Shown one piece after another: positions 58,147 to 64,000 of a DNA stretch of 64,000 nucleotides (positions are counted from its first letter, which is position 1; every line of letters starts with the position of its first letter). The translations under genes and the position numbers were made by a program. The notes beneath the pieces were generated by a model. It did no database searches. It was not told the DNA's origin and was given only the letters and a program-made list of their open reading frames with translations. The stretch comes from Candidatus Marsarchaeota archaeon (GTDB lineage: Archaea; Micrarchaeota; Micrarchaeia; Micrarchaeales; Micrarchaeaceae), in contig JAMCYM010000002.1 in assembly GCA_023473665.1 (NCBI GenBank), positions 124,001 to 188,000 of the forward strand. The letters are read 5' to 3'.

Positions 58147-60462
58147 TCAATCCAAGCTGTCTGGTGTCAGCTCATCGATCTCCCTGCCGAGTTTTAGTGA
58201 GATGATTGGTTTTGCCTTTACCATCCGTGCTGCAATTGTCCGTCCTTTCTCATCAAGGACTTCGAAAACGTATGGCCTGTCTTCAATGAGCTGAAGGCGG
58301 AACTGGTTCAGCCTGTTGGCGGCGCCGAGCTCGAATGTTCCTACCGTTTCGTCGATAAATCTTACGACCAGTGTGCTCGGCTGATGCCTGAGGGTCTCGC
58401 ATTCTGGCCGCTTTTCGATTAATATGTCTGCGGCTACGCTCTGGGGGACCGCTATGCCTATCGAGGCCATGTAATCATTTATGCTGTTGCCAGCGACGGG
58501 CCTTTTTTCCCCGTAGAACCCGGTCCTTATGAATATCGTGTCTGCTGCAAGCTTGTCCTCGCCTCTCCTGACCACGAAGCTGAACGCGCCAGTCCTGGAA
58601 TCAAGATGCTTCAATTTGGCTACGGCTTCATCGTCTGCCACATAACTGAACACAAGGTCGCGCGCCGCGGCAGGTGCCACGTCTGCCGTCTGTTTCAGAT
58701 ACAGCTTCGTCTGGCAAAGCCTTCTTATGCCTCCGTCTATGTCGGTCGCGTTGTGGGTCAGCAGCATAAGCCCTATTCCGCGTTTCCTGAAGTCCTGGAG
58801 CCTGTATTTTATGTCCTCTACTGCGGCAGAAGCCTCGTCACCAAAGACGAGCTGCGCCTCTTCTACGCATATCAGCATGCGGAGCTTGTCGTCGCCGTTT
58901 GAGTCAAGCAGCGATGCGATGGCGTACGCCTGGTTTAAGATCAACGCATAAAAATAAGCCATCGTCTTTACGCTGGCACGCGAGAGGTCGAACACCACCC
59001 CCCTGTCGAGGAGTTCCTCTATCCTTATCCCGTCCATTACCGAATACTCTGGCATGCGCAGTATCGCCGCAAGATGCTCCAGCGACGATTTTATGTTCTC
59101 TCCGTGCTTGGTATACTTCACGCCTGTGCTGGTTTTCCTGCCGTGCAGCCGTATTATCGCCTCTTGGATCTCTTCATATACCTGCGCGGGCTCAGGCGTC
59201 CTATTGCTTATGGCGTAAGCTCTGCCGAAGGCGTTCACAAGGCATTTCTCTAAAGGCCTTTTGTAAGGGCCCGCGTCTGACGCTGCCGCGAGGATCATGG
59301 CCAGGTCGCTCGTGAACCTGCCAATATCTATGCCTTCGGGGCACCTGAACGGGTTAAATGGCACAGTGCCGTCGCACAATCTTATCAGATGCATGCCATG
59401 CGCAAGCGCGAAGTCATCCCATTCATCTGTAGGGGATATCACGATTATGCGCGTATGTGCGTTGCCATGGAGCTGGTCGATGATGTGCATCGCAACGCGT
59501 GTTTTGCCAGAGCCAGGAAGGCCGCTTATTATGGTGCCGAGGTTAAGTGTCGGGCTTTCGACAAGAGCCTTCACCCCAGAATCGTGGACTGCATTGGCCA
59601 TGACTGTACCGAAACCCAAGTCTCCATGCGTTTCTGAATGCGCCGTGTGCAGCACGTATCTTATCGCGTGGCTCCCATAGAAGTTCAGGAAGCGCTTCAC
59701 ATACCCAGAGCCAAAAGGCAGGCTACGGCGCCTAGCGGCAAACGCTATAAGCTCCTCCATGTTCGTGAATGCCCTTTTATCTGAGTCAAGGGCCAGAAAC
59801 TTCGAGCCTATGTATTCAATGACGGATTGCGGCGCGTCTACTGCCGCAACAAACATCTTGTACAGCATGCCGTTCGATAGTATAGATTCGTCAACAGATT
59901 CGATGAGCTCCTTCAGCATGGTTGTTTCGTCAGAGTTGCCGAACAACTCCCTCTGAGAGGATAGGCTGCCTCTTTCCCGCGAGGAAAATGTGGCAGAGCT
60001 TTCCCTTACCGCAGTTCTGCTGAGCACGGCTTCAATGTAAGATTTTTCGTGGTTCGCTTCCTCGTGCGTTTCCGGTATGAACACCAGGCATATGGAGCCC
60101 GACCTCGCACCAAAATCGAAGATATCCTGCAGCTGCCACGAATCGTGCTCCAACATCTTCCTGTAGCAGGACAACAGCTCGACCTTGAGTTTTACGTGAT
60201 TGTCATGTTCTGGCGCAGCCGAGAAGGCAAGCCCAGGCAATGAGCTCTCTATGGCGTCGATTACGATTCCCGCATCTCCTCCGACAATGTGCAATGACGT
60301 CTTCAGTTCCTCAAGATTGTATTCTAGCGCAAAACCTCTGCCCCCTATTCTTTCTAATATCGGTTCCCGTGGAAATTCTTTGTCTGGCACGGCAATATTG
60401 AGAAAACGTGGCGTGTCCTCACCCAAATAATGCCAGCCCGAACGCCACTGCCAAGTTGGCAA
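58147..60462 (-). CDS. VirB4/HerA-family conjugation-type ATPase
   Basis: A 771-residue AAA+ (FtsK/HerA superfamily) ATPase. Residues 1-290 are a non-conserved N-terminal domain as in VirB4 proteins. Walker A is SGLPGSGKTRVA (Gly314-Thr321), Walker B is LRMLICVEEAQLVFGDE, then LQDFRKRGIGLMLLTHNATD (sensor region) follows. The C-terminal 130 residues form an extra beta-rich domain. It is the last gene of the operon, starting inside the small membrane gene (TTG 60462; TTG 60426 is the alternative). Two transcription units converge here with a 49-bp gap. Role in DNA or protein transfer is inferred. Confidence 0.78.
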   Translation of the reverse strand: MPTWQWRSGWHYLGEDTPRFLNIAVPDKEFPREPILERIGGRGFALEYNLEELKTSLHIVGGDAGIVIDAIESSLPGLAFSAAPEHDNHVKLKVELLSCYRKMLEHDSWQLQDIFDFGARSGSICLVFIPETHEEANHEKSYIEAVLSRTAVRESSATFSSRERGSLSSQRELFGNSDETTMLKELIESVDESILSNGMLYKMFVAAVDAPQSVIEYIGSKFLALDSDKRAFTNMEELIAFAARRRSLPFGSGYVKRFLNFYGSHAIRYVLHTAHSETHGDLGFGTVMANAVHDSGVKALVESPTLNLGTIISGLPGSGKTRVAMHIIDQLHGNAHTRIIVISPTDEWDDFALAHGMHLIRLCDGTVPFNPFRCPEGIDIGRFTSDLAMILAAASDAGPYKRPLEKCLVNAFGRAYAISNRTPEPAQVYEEIQEAIIRLHGRKTSTGVKYTKHGENIKSSLEHLAAILRMPEYSVMDGIRIEELLDRGVVFDLSRASVKTMAYFYALILNQAYAIASLLDSNGDDKLRMLICVEEAQLVFGDEASAAVEDIKYRLQDFRKRGIGLMLLTHNATDIDGGIRRLCQTKLYLKQTADVAPAAARDLVFSYVADDEAVAKLKHLDSRTGAFSFVVRRGEDKLAADTIFIRTGFYGEKRPVAGNSINDYMASIGIAVPQSVAADILIEKRPECETLRHQPSTLVVRFIDETVGTFELGAANRLNQFRLQLIEDRPYVFEVLDEKGRTIAARMVKAKPIISLKLGREIDELTPDSLD

Positions 60463-60706
60463 GCACGAGTATGCCGCGCCCGCCGCGCAAGTCTCTGCGC
60501 AGAGGGCCGAAAGCTGCTACAGCCAGCGCGGCCGCCAAGTCCGCGCCCAGCACATATGGCAACGGAACCCTTGAGCTTAAATATGGCCAAGCCAATTCGA
60601 GAATGGCCAACTCTATTATCAGCATGGCCCCGAGAACCGCCAGGCTCGAGAAGAGAAGGTTAAGCCTCCTGTTTTTTGCATAAAGAATTTTCACGTTATC
60701 CAGCAT
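60419..60706 (-). CDS. small membrane protein, VirB3-like by position
   Basis: A 95-residue protein with three hydrophobic segments (LLFSSLAVLGAMLIIELAIL, VLGADLAAALAVAAFG, GILVLANLAVAFGLALFG) and basic loops (KNRR, LRRDLRGGRG). ATG 60706 is preferred because GGTG precedes it; a GTG at 60715 is possible. It overlaps the ATPase start by up to 44 bp. No sequence similarity to VirB3 is claimed; the comparison rests on size, topology and gene order. Confidence 0.65.
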   Translation of the reverse strand: MLDNVKILYAKNRRLNLLFSSLAVLGAMLIIELAILELAWPYLSSRVPLPYVLGADLAAALAVAAFGPLRRDLRGGRGILVLANLAVAFGLALFG

Positions 60707-60890
60707 GGAGAACACCTATGTAAACGAAAAGCGACATAGCCGCGACGATATAGCCTGCAATCAGCACCTCTCGGCTGAGTTTTGCCACTTCGTTGCTTTT
60801 GACTGCGGCCATGGCTGCCGTAGCGCCGGCTATGAAGATCGAGCTTACCGCAATGCCTGCCCTGGCAATGAAATATGCGCCTAGCAGCAT
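60696..60890 (-). CDS. 64-residue two-helix membrane protein, VirB2/CedA1-like candidate pilin
   Basis: A very small protein with two helices: GAYFIARAGIAVSSIFIAGA and VLIAGYIVAAMSLFVYIGVL, joined by a short charged loop (AAVKSNEVAKLSRE). Size and two-helix hairpin match conjugative pilins (VirB2) and crenarchaeal CedA1/TedC-type subunits. It overlaps both neighbours by about 10 bases. Function by analogy only. Confidence 0.6.
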   Translation of the reverse strand: MLLGAYFIARAGIAVSSIFIAGATAAMAAVKSNEVAKLSREVLIAGYIVAAMSLFVYIGVLHAG

Positions 60891-61615
60891 ACTACCACCT
60901 CAATCGCGCCGCTTGCAATGCCAAATTCGAGAAGTGCGCGCTGCCGATCGTATCTCCATGCCTCGTCAAGGAGCAGTCGCTTAGCCTTTGCAGAGGGCAC
61001 GGCCACTAGCGCTCCTTTTCTGTGCATAGCTCCGCAAAGCGCCTTGGAAGTCATGCGGTTGTAAGGCACCATATTATTATTGGCTAAAAGCCCTGATACC
61101 GATGCACCGAGTGAAGCATTGCCCTCGTGCATTGCCTTGTCGTACATGCACCTTGCGGCCTCGGCTTCGTATGGGAAGTCTTGCTTCCACAGCAGTGCGC
61201 CTCTATAATGCAGCCTGCCGCTATCTGAGAGCTTTGTGAGCGCCAGCATAAGCTCGTCCTTGAACAGCATGTTACCGGTATCGAGCTTGAACCTGCTCTC
61301 CAGTGCACCGAGCACATCGTCTATCCTCAAAGGGATACCCTTCGCGGCAAGATGCGTTGCGCTCCATGCCATGCGCTCGTCGAGCACAGCAATTAGCGCG
61401 CTTTCTTCGATGCGCTTGGTCGAATTGTGCTGCGCATGCATGACGATCCGCAGGCCGCCCATCATCGCGTCAAAGCCAGCTGCTCCGACAATCAGGAAAT
61501 ATGCGCCTGCCCCAAGCGCAATGTAGCCTGCGCTGCTGTGTAGGCCGAACATCAGCACCACGGCAAGCACGGTTGAGGCCAGGCCTATCGCAATGTTGTC
61601 ATAGCAATCAAGCAC
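60881..61615 (-). CDS. membrane protein of the DNA-transfer operon, unknown
   Basis: A 244-residue protein with two N-terminal membrane helices (NIAIGLASTVLAVVLMFGL, YIALGAGAYFLIVGAAGF) and a soluble helical domain of about 190 residues (RIEESALIAVLDERMAW, LRIDDVLGALESRFKL, RMTSKALCGAMHRKGAL) that has wHTH-like features. GTG 61615 overlaps the upstream stop by 8 bp, with GGTG before it. No family recognised. Confidence 0.6.
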   Translation of the reverse strand: MLDCYDNIAIGLASTVLAVVLMFGLHSSAGYIALGAGAYFLIVGAAGFDAMMGGLRIVMHAQHNSTKRIEESALIAVLDERMAWSATHLAAKGIPLRIDDVLGALESRFKLDTGNMLFKDELMLALTKLSDSGRLHYRGALLWKQDFPYEAEAARCMYDKAMHEGNASLGASVSGLLANNNMVPYNRMTSKALCGAMHRKGALVAVPSAKAKRLLLDEAWRYDRQRALLEFGIASGAIEVVVCC

Positions 61616-62249
61616 GCTTTACACCATTCTCCCTGTTCCTTATCCTTTCTGCGAGCTCGCCGCTCAGCCCGAGCTCTACAAGCGCGTCGTCGAGGCTGCC
61701 TGAATAAGAGCTCTTTACGACGCGGTCGAAGAACTCTGCATAAGCGCCCAAATCGAGGAGTGCAGACTCATTTCTTGCACGCAGCTCCAGAATTGCATGA
61801 GCGAGCGCTGCGTTGGAGCTGCTCAACGCGCTGATCCTATTGGCGAGCGTGTCTGCATCTGCCCCCGCCAAATGCACTTTGTCTGCTGCATGCTGCATCT
61901 GGTGCAGCATGTCAATCACCACCTCATATGCGGAATCGAACCTCACTTCATAGGCTCCTTTTGCATATGCCAGAAGCGACAGCAGCATGGCAAGGCTTCC
62001 GGCTCTCTGTGATAAGCTCGGGGAATCGAAGTAGTATAAGACCGATGCGCTGCCCCTCGCGAACTCGAGGAGCGTGCCAGGGCTGCCTGTTACCGCATAC
62101 TTGAGCACGCTCCCGCTGGAGACGCGCTGCAGCGAACCTATGCCCTCAAGCCGGTTCGCAAGCTCGCTCATGCCGACATTCAGCTTTGCGCCTATCGTTA
62201 TCGCGGCCCAGAGCTGTTTCGTTCTCTTGCTATCTGTCGTTTGCACCAC
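61608..62249 (-). CDS. soluble helical protein of the DNA-transfer operon, unknown
   Basis: A 213-residue protein, mostly helical and without clear membrane spans except a mildly hydrophobic SLAMLLSLLAYAKGA. It starts at GTG 62249, 20 bases inside the end of the upstream ATPase gene, so translation is coupled. I do not recognise a domain. Confidence 0.55.
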   Translation of the reverse strand: MVQTTDSKRTKQLWAAITIGAKLNVGMSELANRLEGIGSLQRVSSGSVLKYAVTGSPGTLLEFARGSASVLYYFDSPSLSQRAGSLAMLLSLLAYAKGAYEVRFDSAYEVVIDMLHQMQHAADKVHLAGADADTLANRISALSSSNAALAHAILELRARNESALLDLGAYAEFFDRVVKSSYSGSLDDALVELGLSGELAERIRNRENGVKRA

Positions 62250-63387
62250 TCTCTATCAATGCGGACGCCGAGGCCTCGCATGCCAAGGCTATGCTCATGT
62301 CATCGACGCCTGTCTCGCGCAGGAACCAGACAATCTCCGCCCTGCTGAAGCCGGCCTTTGCCATCGTGCCTGTCAGCTCCACGAGATGCAGGGTGCCCCT
62401 GCTGCTGCTTATGGCTTCGCGCAGCCTCGCCTTGGCCGCAGCGCCAGCATCAAGCATTTTCAATAGGCCGTCAAGCCTCTGGTTCGATATGCCTATGCTC
62501 ATGTTATCGCCTATTATCGAATACTCGCGGAGCTCGAAGCCGTCTACCCTATCGACTGTGAACTCTTCGGCGTGGCCGCCCATCGTCGCCATCGACATTA
62601 TGCAGCTCCCTACACCAAGGCGCTCCAGTGCCTCGGTCCCGCTATTCAGCCCGGCTGCGCCTAGCTCAGCTGCGCTGCCGGAGCCGGTAAGCCTGAATAC
62701 GAATCGGCATGCAGCATTTGCAAGTATCGATGCGTCCATATCGCCAGTAAGCTGCGTCGCGATCGCTACTGCGAAGCCGTATTTTCTGCCCTCCCTAAAG
62801 AGCTGCGAAAGCTCGCCGACGCGACCTGCAAGCTTCCATGCCTCGTCGATGACTACCATTATGTCAGTCTTCCTGCCGAGTGCTGTGCCCACCATGGCCC
62901 TCACCAGCTCATGCAACGCCTGCGCCGCGGCCGCCCTGCGTTCCGGCTCGCCTTTTATCCCTGCAAGGCAGACGTTCACCACGGCATGCCTGCAGTTCCT
63001 GGTCACCAAGCTGCGGAGCATTGCCTGCAATGGGCTTTTCCCTGTGGTTTGCACGCCGTCCGCTATCACTTTGCCCCCGAGCGCTTCGGTAAGCTCGGCG
63101 TACTCGCCGTTCCAGTCGATGAGCAGCACGGCATTGCGCTGCACAAGCGCGAATCTTGCAATAAGGCTCTTAAGCAAGTATGTCTTGCCGGTGCCGGTAG
63201 CGCCCACAATTGCGATGTGCGGGTTAACAAGCTCATCGAGGGAGAGGAAGACGGGCAGGCGATATATCCTTGTTCTACCTATGTACAGCTGCGTGCCGTA
63301 GCTTGCAGCATCTGGCACGGGCTCGGACATCGACGGCATAGTGAACAGCCCTGCGACCCTGGCAGTCGAAGTAATGCCGCCGTTCAT
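62230..63387 (-). CDS. HerA/VirD4-like ATPase
   Basis: A 385-residue ATPase of the HerA/FtsK superfamily. IAIVGATGTGKTYLLKSLIARF (Walker A at 62-69), LLIDWNGEYAEL (HerA-type), DIMVVIDEAWKLAGR (Walker B), and FREGRKYGFAVAIATQL follow the HerA order. The short N-terminal barrel (LYIGRTRIYRLPVFL) is also HerA-like. It may be the coupling protein or a second motor of the transfer apparatus. Its ATG overlaps the preceding gene by 4 bp (ATGA). Confidence 0.8.
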   Translation of the reverse strand: MNGGITSTARVAGLFTMPSMSEPVPDAASYGTQLYIGRTRIYRLPVFLSLDELVNPHIAIVGATGTGKTYLLKSLIARFALVQRNAVLLIDWNGEYAELTEALGGKVIADGVQTTGKSPLQAMLRSLVTRNCRHAVVNVCLAGIKGEPERRAAAAQALHELVRAMVGTALGRKTDIMVVIDEAWKLAGRVGELSQLFREGRKYGFAVAIATQLTGDMDASILANAACRFVFRLTGSGSAAELGAAGLNSGTEALERLGVGSCIMSMATMGGHAEEFTVDRVDGFELREYSIIGDNMSIGISNQRLDGLLKMLDAGAAAKARLREAISSSRGTLHLVELTGTMAKAGFSRAEIVWFLRETGVDDMSIALACEASASALIESGANDR

Positions 63388-64000
63388 GAATCCACCACAG
63401 CATCAAACCTGAGCAGCCTGATCAGCTCATTGCCTGTCACCACGCTGCATTCCACTCCCAACGCGCCGAGCTCAGCGGCCAATGCCCTTATCTGGGCCCT
63501 GGCAGAGTCTTCGGCAGCGCGCTTGGTCGGCATCGCTGCGCTTGTCGCAACATATGCGCTGAGCCTGAGCGGCAGGCCTGCGCCTATTGCCTCGAGCTCA
63601 TGCTCTATCATGGATATCTCGTTCTTCAGCCTTCGCGTCTTGACGAGCCCCATGCCCGAGTTCCGCTCAGTGACCTTAGAAAGCTCTATCTCGCGCATGC
63701 GCCTCCGCGTCTCCATCTTTTCCACAAATCCCTTCGGGTCGAACTTCTCCACCTGCACAACGAACCTGAATGGCGCTCCTGTGCGCGCCACTATCGCCTC
63801 AAGCCTTTCGCGGCCCAGCTCCGCCTCAGGCGCTCCGATTACTTTTGCTGCGCCCGTCGCGCTATAGCCGCTATCTATGATTGCCGTGGCGGACTCCCTG
63901 TCGCCGGAAAGCTCGAACTCGCCCAGCAGCTGTATCATGTTGGTGCGCTTTATGACAAGGCTTTCGATGACAGGCCAAAGCTTGAGCACGAGCAGCGATG
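63384..64000 (-). CDS. conjugation-ATPase-like N-terminal-domain protein, partial at window edge
   Basis: At least 201 residues are visible and the frame stays open to the end of the window, so the true start probably lies outside. The segment FRFVVQVEKFDPKGFVEK, a long charged coiled coil (METRRRMREIELSKV, RRLKNEISMIEHELEAIG) and LRLSAYVATSA resemble the N-terminal domains of VirB4/TraC-like ATPases, here without the motor domain, which is in the next gene. It could be the detached N-terminal half of the HerA ATPase. Confidence 0.55.
   Translation of the reverse strand, partial: SLLVLKLWPVIESLVIKRTNMIQLLGEFELSGDRESATAIIDSGYSATGAAKVIGAPEAELGRERLEAIVARTGAPFRFVVQVEKFDPKGFVEKMETRRRMREIELSKVTERNSGMGLVKTRRLKNEISMIEHELEAIGAGLPLRLSAYVATSAAMPTKRAAEDSARAQIRALAAELGALGVECSVVTGNELIRLLRFDAVVDS

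Noticed and set aside
62911-63867. Plus-strand open frame opposite the HerA-like operon
   Set aside because: Cys/Arg/His-rich composition with no motif; the minus-strand frames contain Walker motifs and coupled overlaps.

Overview
The window is archaeal chromosome, most likely from a small-genome DPANN lineage of the Micrarchaeota (ARMAN) type. Archaeal markers seen directly are aIF5B, the archaeal S-adenosylmethionine synthetase, TFB, the KH/beta-CASP nuclease FttA (aCPSF1), a proteasome beta subunit, an NreA-type repair protein and a tRNA-Thr with a bulge-helix-bulge intron. Promoters are TATA boxes with leaderless or near-leaderless starts, and GTG/TTG starts are common. The lineage is inferred from gene content, compactness and the large surface proteins; no marker tree could be run. 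Core genes are roughly 55-60% GC, with several clearly AT-richer patches.

Layout. 1-8.1 kb: housekeeping genes (end of rps10, a DUF59 Fe-S assembly protein, ndk, a MazG-like protein, dcd, aIF5B, SAM synthetase, a cDPG-synthetase-like P-loop protein divergent from carbamate kinase). 8.1-12.8 kb: a membrane-tethered winged-helix regulator, beta-carbonic anhydrase, tRNA-Thr, a pilin-like DUF2341 protein, ksgA and a metallo-beta-lactamase-fold hydrolase. 12.8-19.6 kb: an 1843-residue secreted and membrane-anchored surface protein followed by a charged coiled-coil membrane protein. 19.7-22.9 kb: a three-gene TrkA/RCK channel-like operon, a possibly truncated gene, tRNA-Gln and an M50 protease.

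23-37 kb: two convergent operons that I read as one surface-pilus system. One encodes a wHTH/coiled-coil protein, a FlaI/TadA-type ATPase, an unknown protein and two TadC-type platform proteins. The other encodes four pilin-like proteins, three of them very large and carrying seven or eight LamG lectin-like domains in total. 37-41 kb: HTH regulator-grpE-dnaK-dnaJ. 41-47 kb: fttA, psmB, a TRAM protein, TFB, a PRC-barrel protein and a second dCTP-deaminase-like gene. 47.6-58.1 kb: tRNA-Glu, two AbiE-type toxin-antitoxin loci with palindromic operators, an EF-Tu-like protein without a GTPase domain, a parvulin, a radical SAM protein, a DEAD-box helicase, a broken Fic gene, a DHH phosphoesterase and NreA. 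58.1-64 kb: a tightly overlapping minus-strand operon with two HerA/VirB4-family ATPases and small membrane proteins, in an order resembling VirB2-VirB3-VirB4. It looks like a conjugation or DNA-transfer apparatus and runs off the window.

Recurring architecture: at least six divergent pairs have start sites (or tRNA 5' ends) only about 50-75 bp apart, with one symmetric TATA box in the middle at roughly the right distance for both directions. Two of these pairs join a tRNA gene to a protein gene.
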